Below, piece by piece: positions 1 to 8,220 of a DNA stretch of 64,000 nt. The translations under genes and the position numbers were made by a program. The stretch is from positions 1 to 64,000 of the forward strand of contig CACZKE010000011.1 of NCBI GenBank assembly GCA_902781705.1. The letters are read 5' to 3'. Within the stretch, counting starts at the first letter, position 1, and every line of letters begins with the position of its first letter. Source of the stretch: an uncultured Bacteroidia bacterium. Lineage in GTDB: Bacteria; Bacteroidota; Bacteroidia; Bacteroidales; UBA932. Below the pieces are notes generated by a model. That model made no database searches, had not been told where the DNA came from, and saw nothing but the letters and a program-made list of their open reading frames with translations.

Positions 1-55
1 ATTTCATCGCTTTCTCATAGTAGAGATCGCGCTTACTTGAAAATCTGAAGTCCAT

Positions 56-490
56 TTGTTGATCGCATTTGCGAGTCAACTTTTTTCAGGGAAAGACAGT
101 TATCACTTTACGGGCACATTCTTTTTGATTATCGTTTCTGTCTTGTTTCTTTTTCTCGTATTTGGTTTTTTGATCAAAGTACTAAGAAATAACAAAGAAG
201 AAATGAACAGAGTTGAGTTTCGTGTAAATCCAGAAGGATTATTCTATCTGAATCATTACAACGGAAAGAGTTTTTCCCTGAATTGGAACGAAATCCGGAT
301 GATTCGCCCTGTCTTGTTTTATAATTATAAACGAAGACTGGATATTATTCCTATTAAAGGAAAGATAAAAACTATTGATCTTAAGGACTATACTTTCCGG
401 CTTAACCCATATGCTTTGAGGCGATCCATTGTTCATTATTCTGGACGAGATACTATTTGGAAAAGTAAAGGCCCCCTATTCCTTTGGTAA
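56..490 (+). CDS. Hypothetical single-pass membrane protein
   Basis: The product is about 144 aa if translation starts at the TTG at 56; an in-frame stop lies at 38-40 and the first ATG (203) would remove the membrane segment. A strongly hydrophobic stretch at residues 21-42 is followed by a soluble beta-rich region with a WNEI motif, loosely like the small PH-like membrane proteins of Bacteroidetes. I do not recognise the family. Base composition is clearly more AT-rich than in the rest of the window. The lack of a good ATG start and the closeness of the window edge leave open a truncated or frameshifted gene. Confidence 0.45.
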   Translation: MLIAFASQLFSGKDSYHFTGTFFLIIVSVLFLFLVFGFLIKVLRNNKEEMNRVEFRVNPEGLFYLNHYNGKSFSLNWNEIRMIRPVLFYNYKRRLDIIPIKGKIKTIDLKDYTFRLNPYALRRSIVHYSGRDTIWKSKGPLFLW

Positions 491-883
491 GTGTGCGATA
501 TCTAATGCGATTGATAATGAATGTCATTGTCTGGGCGTAAAGGATAGATCCTGCATGTGCGGAGGAGGATAGAAATGGAACGCGTCCACATCGACCTTTG
601 ATTTTGTAACTGGGCAGCACTCCACATACTTCTGCCGATTCACTACGTTGAGTTTGATTAGAGGGCAAAACTACAGAGTTCTATGACTGCCTCGCCCGTA
701 GAATGTAAGTTGGTGACAATGAACGCGTTATGCAAAAGTACCCGGGAAAATTGTCCCGGGTACTTTCGCGTAAGTTGTTGGCGTTGAGTTTGTTCCATTT
801 TGCGCAAGGGAGCACCCCGTGCTTTAAAGATCCCGGCCTCTTCGCTCTCATGGGCATCGTTCAATATAAACCCGGTAAAAACC
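491..883. other. Gene-free stretch at the left end
   Basis: I see no credible coding frame here. The short frames have atypical composition and no family resemblance. The only structure is a perfect 13-bp hairpin at 735-766. Confidence 0.5.
735..766. terminator. 13-bp perfect hairpin, possible terminator
   Basis: AAAGTACCCGGGA at 735-747 pairs perfectly with 754-766 around a 6-nt loop. It resembles the GTACC...GGTAC terminators later in the window (44187-44220, 35298-35325), also in the TTTCGCG/TTTTGCG sequence after the stem. It follows the small gene at 56-490, but at some distance. Confidence 0.45.
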
Positions 884-916
884 TTGCCCCCGGTGCTGTC
901 GCAGCGCCGGGGGCAA
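884..916 (-). terminator. Rho-independent-type terminator of the minus-strand GH43 remnant
   Basis: TTGCCCCCGG (884-893) pairs with CCGGGGGCAA (907-916), with an inner GCTG/CAGC stem. Read on the minus strand it is followed by GGTTTTT. It lies 18 bp beyond the stop of the GH43 remnant. Confidence 0.65.
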
Positions 917-934
917 AACCAACCAAACATTATA

Positions 935-1262
935 CTAATCATCCAACCCCTCAATCGTCCGGATCGTTCCGTCCTCGTTGTAGGTGAGTTCGCATACTTT
1001 CAGGCTGCGGAGGCGGTTGATGCCCTGGGAGGGGGCGCTGTCGTGGTGGAAGAGCCACCATTTGCCGCCGAACTCCACGATGCTGTGGTGCGTGGTCCAG
1101 CCGATGACCGGGGTGAGGATCTTTCCCTGGTAGGTGAAAGGCCCGTAGGGGCTGTCGCCGATGGCGTAGCACAGGCAGTGCGTGTCGCCGGTGGAGTAGC
1201 TGAAGTAATACTTTCCGCCCCGCTTGTGGACCCAGGCGGCTTCGAAGAATTCAAGCAGGACT
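935..1262 (-). pseudogene. C-terminal remnant of a GH43 glycosidase
   Basis: The minus strand encodes about 108 residues typical of the end of a GH43 beta-propeller: an EFFEAAWVHKR segment, YYFSYSTGDTH, a DSPYGPFTYQG blade, GWTTHHSIVEF and an LRSLKVCEL ending, closed by TAG at 935-937. Everything N-terminal of EFFEAAW is missing, including the catalytic Asp and the blades before it. Upstream of about 1250 the frame continues through sequence that belongs to a SusD C-terminus on the other strand, so the 179-aa open frame reaching 1474 is not one protein. The break coincides with GAATTC at 1247-1252. Confidence 0.75.
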
Positions 1263-1411
1263 TCATGCAGCGCTACAACGATACCGGCGGCGGATTCTTC
1301 AAGATTCCGGAGGACCAGGTGACCCTGTCCGAAGGCGTCCTGGAGCAGAACCCGGGCTGGGGCGACGGCACCACCTGGGCCAAGGGAGACCTTCCGTACA
1401 GTTTCAAATAG
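1246..1411 (+). pseudogene. C-terminal remnant of a SusD/RagB-family lipoprotein
   Basis: The last ~53 codons of a plus-strand frame carry the diagnostic SusD ending: FFKIPEDQVTLSEG followed by VLEQNPGW, then a short tail and TAG at 1409-1411. SusD proteins end in this way (IP..E/Q..l..g.L.QNPGW). The ~500 residues that should precede it are absent, because upstream of about 1250 the same bases encode the opposite-strand GH43 remnant. A terminator follows at 1439-1470, consistent with the 3' end of a genuine operon. Confidence 0.65.
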
Positions 1412-1438
1412 AATGGTTGGTTGATAAATGGTTGGAAA

Positions 1439-1470
1439 GGGACCGCTGCCGGAAGGGGCGGTCCCTTTTT
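1439..1470 (+). terminator. Terminator after the SusD remnant
   Basis: GGGACCGC (1439-1446) pairs with GCGGTCCC (1458-1465), followed by TTTTT. It separates the plus-strand SusD remnant from the convergent GH43 gene ending at 1474. Confidence 0.75.
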
Positions 1471-1473
1471 CCA

Positions 1474-3033
1474 TCAGTACACCCGCTGGCGGAACCAGTC
1501 GAAGTCGGCCGTGCCGCCCTCCTCGAGCGTGGCGAAGTTATAAAGGGCGCTGCGGTAGCCGGTGAAGTAATCCAGCGTGTAGCGCATGCGGAGCGTGTCG
1601 GGGAATTCGGTCCACTCCTCGCCGTCCGGAGAATACCCGAAGAAAGCGGTATCGGCCTCCTCGCCTTCTTTCTGCGGGGTGAAGACGTAGCGGATCCGGA
1701 GCTGGACCCGCTCGCCGGAGAAGGGGACTGCGGCCAGGATTCCCTCCTGCTGCCGGAGGACGATCTGCCGGGATCCGTCCGGGGCGACGGCTACGCCGAT
1801 GCGGCCGCTCTGGCTCTGGAAGGCGCATAGGCCCGCTTCGTCGCCGGGCTTCATGCCCGAAGCGTCCAGCAGGGTTTCGCTGATGCAGCGGGGACCGACG
1901 GTGCGCTGGGTGAGGGTGCCGCGGGCGTCGGCGATGCCGGCGGCTTTCGCAGCGCGAAGGCGCAGCCAGCCGGGCCTTTCCGTGAGCGACCACCCTTCGG
2001 GGGCTTTGTGGTTCCACTGCCAGACAAGGGCGAGGCGGTCCGCATCGAACTCGTCGGAATCCCAGACGTAGTCGCGTCCGGCTGCCGGGAGGTTCACCGT
2101 GACTTCCTCGAGGGGCACGCCGTTCTTTCCCATCATGGGCCAGCCATCGACCCAGGTGACGGGCTGGATGGTGGGAATGCGGCCGACGGCGCCGTGGTCC
2201 TGGAACTGGATGGCGTACCAGTCCCCGGCAGGCGTGTCGATGATCGGTCCTTGTGCGATGCCGTCGCTGCGGCCGCCCAGGGTGCCCTGGAGCACGACCT
2301 TGGACTCGTACGGCCCGTCGATGGTCTTGCTCCGCCAGACGGTCGCCGTGCGGGGCTTGTCCTTGGGCCAGTCGATCTCCAGCACGTAATAATAGTCGCC
2401 GATATGGTAGAAGTGCGCCCCTTCCGCCCGGAGGCCCATGCCTTCCTTCGGCGCCCGGATGATGATCCGTTCCTCCGCCCCGGCCTTGACGGCGCTCCCG
2501 TCCGGCTCCAGTTCGATGAGGTGCAGGTCACCGTTGCCCCAGACCACCCAGAGGCGGCCTTCGTCGAAGAGCAGGGAGGCGTCGTGCATGAAGTAGCCGT
2601 CGATGACGTTCCTCTCCCAGGGACCGTTCACGATGTCCGCCGTCCGGAACAGGTAGGTCTTCTGTTGGTCGTTCGCCACGAAGAGGGCGTAGTACATGCC
2701 GTCCTGATAGCGGAGGGATGTCGCCCATTGGCCTTTCCCGTAGGCGTTTTTCCCGTCCCGGAGGTTGTAGATATCGTCATCCTCCAGCAGGTCGTAGATG
2801 TAACTCACTGTCTCCCAATGCACCAGGTCGCGGGAGCGCATGATCGGCGCGCCCGGGCAGAAGTACATCGTCGTGGAAACCATGTAGTAGTCTTCCCCCA
2901 CGCGGATGACGTCATTGTCCGGGATGTCTGTATAGGTGAGGGGATTCACGGCGACCTGGGAGGTCTCCGGAGAAACAGCGCAGCCTGCCGCGAGGACGAG
3001 GCAGGCTGCCAGTAACAGATGGATGTGCTTCAT
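1474..3033 (-). CDS. GH43 glycoside hydrolase lipoprotein (arabinofuranosidase/xylosidase type)
   Basis: The protein is 519 aa. A lipoprotein signal peptide ends in LAAGC (Cys18), so it is probably anchored in the periplasm or at the cell surface. The five-bladed GH43 propeller fills roughly residues 30-320: DIPDNDVIRVG holds the catalytic base region, HDASLLF the pKa-modulating Asp, and EGAHFY the likely general acid Glu. A beta-sandwich C-terminal domain (GH43_C2-like, about 330-519) follows and usually completes the active site. The order of domains fits alpha-L-arabinofuranosidase or beta-xylosidase; the linkage cannot be fixed from sequence. It is the last intact gene of the minus-strand locus, 1 bp after the GH51 gene, and should remove side chains or terminal residues from imported oligosaccharides. 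Confidence 0.88.
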   Translation of the reverse strand: MKHIHLLLAACLVLAAGCAVSPETSQVAVNPLTYTDIPDNDVIRVGEDYYMVSTTMYFCPGAPIMRSRDLVHWETVSYIYDLLEDDDIYNLRDGKNAYGKGQWATSLRYQDGMYYALFVANDQQKTYLFRTADIVNGPWERNVIDGYFMHDASLLFDEGRLWVVWGNGDLHLIELEPDGSAVKAGAEERIIIRAPKEGMGLRAEGAHFYHIGDYYYVLEIDWPKDKPRTATVWRSKTIDGPYESKVVLQGTLGGRSDGIAQGPIIDTPAGDWYAIQFQDHGAVGRIPTIQPVTWVDGWPMMGKNGVPLEEVTVNLPAAGRDYVWDSDEFDADRLALVWQWNHKAPEGWSLTERPGWLRLRAAKAAGIADARGTLTQRTVGPRCISETLLDASGMKPGDEAGLCAFQSQSGRIGVAVAPDGSRQIVLRQQEGILAAVPFSGERVQLRIRYVFTPQKEGEEADTAFFGYSPDGEEWTEFPDTLRMRYTLDYFTGYRSALYNFATLEEGGTADFDWFRQRVY

Positions 3034-3034
3034 T

Positions 3035-4579
3035 CTACTGAATTTCCAGCACGACGACGGAAGCGGCCGGGAGGGTGAGTTTCACGCCCTTGCCGGAGGC
3101 TTTCGCACCGGTGAACGCCGCGGGGGCGACGGCCGGCGCCTTGCCGAACTCGTTGTACGCGTTGATCTTGTCGGCCTTGAGGATCTCACCGGTGACGGCC
3201 TTCGGCTTCAGGGAGTCGAAGGCGAGCTCCACGGTGACGGCCTTGTCCAGGTACGGGTTCGCCAGGGAGACATGGAGCTTGCCGGCGGCGTCGCGGGAGA
3301 CGCAGGCGCTGAAGTCGTCCATGATCCGGCCTTCGGCGGAGACGATGTTGCCGGTGGTGTAGTCGGCAGGGACGTAGGTGGCGTTCTGGTGGACATTGAA
3401 CATCCGGAAGACGTGGTAGGTCGGGGTGAGGACCATCTTCTCGCCGTCGGTGAGGACCATCGCCTGGAGCACGTTCACGATCTGGGCGATGTTCGCCATC
3501 TTCAGACGGTCGGTGTGCTTCTGGAAGATATTCAGGTTCAGGGCGGCGACCATCGCGTCACGCATCGTGTTCTGCTGGAAGAGCCAGCCCGGGTTGGTAC
3601 CCGGCTCCACGTCGAACCAGGTGCCCCATTCGTCCAGGATGAGGGCGACTTTCTTGTCCGGATCGTAGGCGTCCATGATGGCGAAGTGGTTCTCGAGGAC
3701 CTCCTCGATCTCGCAGGTCTTGGCGAGGACGTTGTAGTACTCCTCGGGGGTGAACTGCGTCGCGGAACCCTTGCTGCCGCTCCAGCCCTTGCAGGTGTAG
3801 TAGTGCAGGGAGAGGGCGTCCATCTTGTTCCGGGCGTTTTTCATCATCACCTTCGTCCAGTTGTAGTCATAGTCGGAAGCGCCGCAGGCCACCTTGTACA
3901 GGCGGTTGCCGCTGTAGTTGCGGGCGTAGAGGGCGTAGCGCTTGTACACGTCGGAGTAGTAGTCCGCGGTCATGTCGCCGCCGCAGCCCCAGGACTCGTT
4001 GCCCACGCCCAGGTACTTGACCTTCCAGGGCTCCTTGCGGCCGTTCTTGGCGCGGAGCTCGGCCATCGACCCTTCCTTGGCGGTCATGTACTCGACCCAC
4101 TTGGCCAGTTCCTCGACGGTGCCGGAACCCACGTTGCCGGAGATGTAGGGCTCGATGCCCAGCATCTCGCAGAGGTTCAGGAACTCGTGCGTACCGAAGG
4201 AGTTGTCCTCCACGGTGCTGCCCCAGTTGTTGTTGACGAGTTTCTTGCGGTTTTCCTGCGGGCCGATGCCGTCCATCCAGTGGTACTCGTCGGCAAAGCA
4301 GCCGCCGGGCCAGCGGAGCACGGGGACTTTCAGGGCCTTGAAGGCCTCGAGCACGTCCGTGCGGTAACCGTCCACGTTGGGAATGGCGGAGTCCTTGCCC
4401 ACCCAGATTCCCTCGTAGATGCATTTCCCGAGGTGCTCGGAGAACTGGCCGTAGATTTCGGCCGGGATCGTCGGCTGGTCCTTCGCTGTCTCATGGACGG
4501 AAACCTTGACCTGCGCAAAGGCGGTCAGGGCGGCGGCCAGCACCGCGATGAGGGTCAGAGTCTTCTTTATCATAATCAT
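3035..4579 (-). CDS. GH51 alpha-L-arabinofuranosidase
   Basis: The product is about 514 aa from the ATG at 4579; a second ATG lies two codons on, and the open frame extends a little further upstream without a good start. A cleavable signal peptide ([17 protein letters not shown]...FAQ) sends it to the periplasm. GH51 hallmarks are YGQFSEHLG near the N-terminus, [12 protein letters not shown], the acid/base Glu in [11 protein letters not shown] and the nucleophile Glu in [15 protein letters not shown], then a C-terminal beta domain. GH51 enzymes release terminal alpha-L-arabinofuranose from arabinan and arabinoxylan. It lies between two GH43 genes in one operon, which argues for arabinan or arabinan-rich pectin side chains as the target. 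Confidence 0.92.
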   Translation of the reverse strand: MIMIKKTLTLIAVLAAALTAFAQVKVSVHETAKDQPTIPAEIYGQFSEHLGKCIYEGIWVGKDSAIPNVDGYRTDVLEAFKALKVPVLRWPGGCFADEYHWMDGIGPQENRKKLVNNNWGSTVEDNSFGTHEFLNLCEMLGIEPYISGNVGSGTVEELAKWVEYMTAKEGSMAELRAKNGRKEPWKVKYLGVGNESWGCGGDMTADYYSDVYKRYALYARNYSGNRLYKVACGASDYDYNWTKVMMKNARNKMDALSLHYYTCKGWSGSKGSATQFTPEEYYNVLAKTCEIEEVLENHFAIMDAYDPDKKVALILDEWGTWFDVEPGTNPGWLFQQNTMRDAMVAALNLNIFQKHTDRLKMANIAQIVNVLQAMVLTDGEKMVLTPTYHVFRMFNVHQNATYVPADYTTGNIVSAEGRIMDDFSACVSRDAAGKLHVSLANPYLDKAVTVELAFDSLKPKAVTGEILKADKINAYNEFGKAPAVAPAAFTGAKASGKGVKLTLPAASVVVLEIQ

Positions 4580-4685
4580 TATCAAGTTATTAGTCTCAAT
4601 ACACAAAAATAGGTGATTTCTCGCGTATCGGGTGTGAAAAATGGTTCATTTGCTATGAAGAACAAACCATTTCTCCCTGGAAAGG

Positions 4686-6365
4686 TCATTTGACCTTCTT
4701 TCCCCACCAGGTGGCGTCCAGGGACTTCTCCGTTCCGGCGTACACGATGGTCGCCTTGCGGGGTGCGGCTTCCCAGTCGGCCTCTCGGGCGACGACCACG
4801 ACCACTTTCGGACCGGAGGCGGGCGCAAGCGTCAGATACTGGGTGCTCTCGTCGAAGGTCCAGGTGCCGGTGATCGCGCCGCTCATCTGGCCGCCGGCGG
4901 CGAGCGTCAGCGTCTGGGCGGTGTCCATCACGCCCTGCTGGTACGTGAGGTTGATGTGCTCCCAGGTACCGGCGATCTCGGCGGAGGTCACCTTGGTGTT
5001 GTCCAGGCCCGCAAAGCGCTCGGGAAGGGCGATCGGCCACAGGTCGTTGAGGCTGTCGGCGGAGGAGGGGCACCAGACGATCCGGCGGATATGGCCCATC
5101 ATCAGGGCGTTGGAACTCTCGTTGCCGTTCACGCCGGCCGGGAGGCGGCCCTGCGAGGCGTAGAACCAGTCGCCGGTGCCGTCCTGCTGGAAGATGCCGC
5201 AGTGGGAGATGCCCACCCAGCCGTCGCCTTCCGAGAACTTGTACGGATGGGTCACGATGGGATAGGCCACGCCGCCGGCGGTGATGTCGGTCCCCTTGAT
5301 GTCCACGTACGGGCCCTCGATCTTTTCGCTGCGGGCCACGCGGGTGTTGTAGGGGATATCCAGGCCGTCATAGGCCATGAACAGGTAGTAGTAGCCGTTG
5401 TTATAGATGATCTCCGGGGCTTCGCTGCCCTGCCAGTGCGACCAGGTCCCAGTGGGGACACGGGTGGCGATGCGGACGCCGAAGCGGGACTGGAGGTCGG
5501 CCACATCACCGTTGGCCCAGGGGTTGCCGAGGTCCTTCACGGGCTTGCCGGTGGCTGGATTGATCTCCAGGAGCGCGAAGCCGCTGTGCCAGGAACCGTA
5601 GATGAGCCAGTGCTTGCCGTCGGGGGCGACGATGTAGGTCGGGTCGATGGCGTTGTAGTAGAAGTAGGCGTTGCCGTAGTCGCCGCCGGCGCTGGCGCGG
5701 CCCCAGTCACCTGCGGCCTTGGCCGTGGAGGAGCACACCACGAAGCCCTTGTCCTCCCAGGCTTCCGGGTTGGACGGGTCGGTGGTCTCGGCCATTCCGA
5801 TGAAGGCGCGCTCGGTCCAGCTGCCGTCGAAGGCGGTGCCGCCGGTCTTGATGCAGTTGTCCACCACGATGCTGTAGTACATGCGGAGCTTGCCGTCCAC
5901 CACGCGGATGACCGGAGCCCAGTACCCGTACACGGGGTTCTCGATGGCGGGCAGGTCCATCCGGGCGCGGATGTTGTTCAGGGAGTCCTTCACCCACGCC
6001 GGGGCGGTGCTCATCGGCCCGTACACGTGGGTCCAGTTCACGAGGTCCTTGGAGCGTTTGCCCTGGTACTGGCGGCCGATGGCGGCCTTGTCGTGCTCGT
6101 TTCCGTACGAGGCGGAAGTGCCGAACATATAGTAGTATCCGTCATAGTAGGCGACGGAGGGGTCGTGGACGTTGGCCAGGTTCCAGTTCGGGTGGAAATC
6201 CCAGTTGGCGATGGCGGAGTAGTCGTCGGCGTACGTCGGGATGCCGTTCTCGACGGCGCCCTCGTAGTCTTCCTTGGTCATGATGCCCACGCCGTTGTCC
6301 TTGGTGCAGGAGGCGGCAGCCAGGAGGCCGCAGAGGGCCGCTGCGAGATAGAGTCTGTTTTTCAT
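4686..6365 (-). CDS. GH43 arabinan endo-1,5-alpha-L-arabinanase-like lipoprotein
   Basis: The protein is 559 aa with a lipobox AAASC (Cys20). GH43 motifs are NVHDPSVAYYDGYYYMFGT (catalytic base region), GYWAPVIRV, NAIDPTYIVAPDGKHWLIYGSW and SEAPEIIYNNGYYYLF (acid Glu region). The last ~100 residues, starting at AGTWEHINLTY, look like a small lipocalin-like beta domain, a pairing seen in Bacteroidetes endo-arabinanases. As a lipoprotein following SusD it probably cuts the arabinan backbone at the cell surface so that SusC/D can import the pieces. The endo mode is inferred from family resemblance. Confidence 0.87.
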   Translation of the reverse strand: MKNRLYLAAALCGLLAAASCTKDNGVGIMTKEDYEGAVENGIPTYADDYSAIANWDFHPNWNLANVHDPSVAYYDGYYYMFGTSASYGNEHDKAAIGRQYQGKRSKDLVNWTHVYGPMSTAPAWVKDSLNNIRARMDLPAIENPVYGYWAPVIRVVDGKLRMYYSIVVDNCIKTGGTAFDGSWTERAFIGMAETTDPSNPEAWEDKGFVVCSSTAKAAGDWGRASAGGDYGNAYFYYNAIDPTYIVAPDGKHWLIYGSWHSGFALLEINPATGKPVKDLGNPWANGDVADLQSRFGVRIATRVPTGTWSHWQGSEAPEIIYNNGYYYLFMAYDGLDIPYNTRVARSEKIEGPYVDIKGTDITAGGVAYPIVTHPYKFSEGDGWVGISHCGIFQQDGTGDWFYASQGRLPAGVNGNESSNALMMGHIRRIVWCPSSADSLNDLWPIALPERFAGLDNTKVTSAEIAGTWEHINLTYQQGVMDTAQTLTLAAGGQMSGAITGTWTFDESTQYLTLAPASGPKVVVVVAREADWEAAPRKATIVYAGTEKSLDATWWGKKVK

Positions 6366-6381
6366 GATCCTTCTTCGTTAA

Positions 6382-8208
6382 TTAGTTCAGGGACGTCACC
6401 GGCCGGATGGGCCAGGAAGGCGTGTTGGACGTATTGGTATTGGCCGAATTGCCGTGCAGTTTCGGGTTCTCGTTGAGCGTGCCCTGGAAAATCGGGAAAT
6501 ACTCGTGGCCCTCGCGGAAATAGGAGGTGTAGGAGTCGTCGGTGCAAGGGATGCCGGAGGCGGCGTTCTTGGCGGCGAGGTTCTCGGTCGTGATGGGCAC
6601 GGGATTCTCCTGGTTATACTTCTCGAACAGGTAGCGGCTGTGCTCGGCGATCTGGCGCAGGCGGTCGGTGTTGTAGAAGAAGCCCCAGCGGATGAGGTCG
6701 ATGCCGCGGCCGTTCTCCAGGCCGAACTCCTTCGGGCGCTCGACATTGGCGATCTGCTCGAAGAGCTTGTTGGCGTTGCCGGCGAAGTCTGAAAGCTGGA
6801 GCGGGGCCAGGGCGGCGCGGGTGCGGACCGCGTTGATCCAGTCGATGGCCTGCTGGGTGGGACCGTTCACCTCGTTCTCGCACTCGGCGGCGCGCAGGAG
6901 GACATCGGCATAGCGCATCAGGCGGACGTTGATGCCGCAGTGCAGGCCGGTGACGACGCTGCTGTACAGGCCGGTGCGGGCGTTGGTCCATTTGGCTACA
7001 GGGATGCCGCCGTTGTCATTGTTGGTCCGGATGAGGGCCTTGTTCGCATCGGTGATGACCATCTGGTACACCTCGTTCTTGCGCGGGTCTCCGTTCGGAT
7101 AGGCGGCCGTCGCCACGCCCGTGTAGGTGTTGTACTCGGCCTCGTAGGAGAGGACCGTCCAGTACAGGCGGGGATCCAGGCGGCCGTCGGTGCAGCGCTC
7201 GGCCTTGAACAGGTTGTAGAGCCAGTTGCTCACGGCGACATCGCTCCAGCCGCCGAAGTTGCCGGGACCGAAATTGGCCTCCAGGGCGTGTCCCTGCGTG
7301 GCGTTGGAAGAGATGTTCACCGGGGTCCATTCCTCGTCGGTGCCGCCGGTGCCGTAGTCCATGAACTGGACTTCGAACAGGCTCTCGGCGTTGTTCTCGT
7401 CGGCCGCGCCTTCGCGGAAGTTGGCGCCGTAGTCGGCCATCAGCTCATAGTGGCCGTAGCGCTCGCTGCCGCCGTACGCGGAGTTCAAGAGGTCCTTCAG
7501 GACGGCGAGGGCGTCACTGTACTTGTGGCGGAACATCAGCACGCGGGCGTAGTAGCCGGCAGCGGCGCCGCAGGTGGCGCGGCCCTTGGCCCATTCACCG
7601 CCGACATCGCGCTTGGGCAGGAGGGTCATCGCTTCGGTGAGGTCCTTCTCCACCTGGTCCAGGATCTCGTCCTGCGGCACGTTCTCGGAGTAGATGGTCT
7701 CCAGGGAACCGTACTGGGCGTAATCCGTGAACAGCGGGACGGTCTGGTAGTAAGTGGCCAGCGTGTAGTAGGCGAGGGCGCGGAGGAACAGGGCCTCGCC
7801 GCGCATCCGCTTGTAGCTTTCCTTGAGGTTCTCCTCCTCGCCGGTGATCTTGGAGAGGACGAAGTTGCAGCGGTTCACCACGTGGAAGCAGTCGCGCCAG
7901 ATCCACTGGTCGGTGATGTCGATGGTTCCCGGGGAATTCAGGTGGTCGGCCGGGAGGTACCAGGCGTTCTGGGGGTTCCAGGCCTCGTCGCCGCGGACGA
8001 CGTCGTGCATGTAGCCCACGCGGGCGAAAGTGCCCTCGAGGCGGATTCGGTTGTAGCAGGCGATCACGGCCTCCTGGAGGTCGGACTCGGTATTGCCGAA
8101 GTCGTAGGTGGTCTGGTTGTTCACGTTCTTCACGGCCAGCTGCTTGTCACAGGAGGCGAAAACGGCGAGGACGGTGAGGGAAGCCAGGATGTACGATATC
8201 TTTTTCAT
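6382..8208 (-). CDS. SusD/RagB-family surface glycan-binding lipoprotein
   Basis: The protein is about 608 aa from the MKKISYILASL start at 8208; the open frame also allows MLET at 8220, abutting the susC stop. The lipobox is VFASC (Cys20). The SusD N-terminal helical region shows NVNNQTTYDFGNTESDLQEAVIACY-type sequence and the RMRGEALFLRALAYYTLATYY helix; later come GRGIDLIRWG and a C-terminal region ending PSWPIRPVTSLN. SusD proteins sit as a lid over the SusC barrel and capture oligosaccharides. It lies 12 bp after susC and 16 bp before the GH43 gene. Confidence 0.93.
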   Translation of the reverse strand: MKKISYILASLTVLAVFASCDKQLAVKNVNNQTTYDFGNTESDLQEAVIACYNRIRLEGTFARVGYMHDVVRGDEAWNPQNAWYLPADHLNSPGTIDITDQWIWRDCFHVVNRCNFVLSKITGEEENLKESYKRMRGEALFLRALAYYTLATYYQTVPLFTDYAQYGSLETIYSENVPQDEILDQVEKDLTEAMTLLPKRDVGGEWAKGRATCGAAAGYYARVLMFRHKYSDALAVLKDLLNSAYGGSERYGHYELMADYGANFREGAADENNAESLFEVQFMDYGTGGTDEEWTPVNISSNATQGHALEANFGPGNFGGWSDVAVSNWLYNLFKAERCTDGRLDPRLYWTVLSYEAEYNTYTGVATAAYPNGDPRKNEVYQMVITDANKALIRTNNDNGGIPVAKWTNARTGLYSSVVTGLHCGINVRLMRYADVLLRAAECENEVNGPTQQAIDWINAVRTRAALAPLQLSDFAGNANKLFEQIANVERPKEFGLENGRGIDLIRWGFFYNTDRLRQIAEHSRYLFEKYNQENPVPITTENLAAKNAASGIPCTDDSYTSYFREGHEYFPIFQGTLNENPKLHGNSANTNTSNTPSWPIRPVTSLN

Positions 8209-8220
8209 GGTCTCAAGCAT

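Noticed and set aside
935-1474. A 179-aa GH43 protein using the whole minus-strand open frame
   Set aside because: Only the part below about 1262 resembles GH43; the rest is the reverse complement of a SusD C-terminus on the plus strand.
2936-6476. Long plus-strand open frames opposite the GH51 and GH43 genes
   Set aside because: They are antisense shadows with Val/Gly/His-rich composition; the minus-strand frames carry catalytic motifs and signal peptides.
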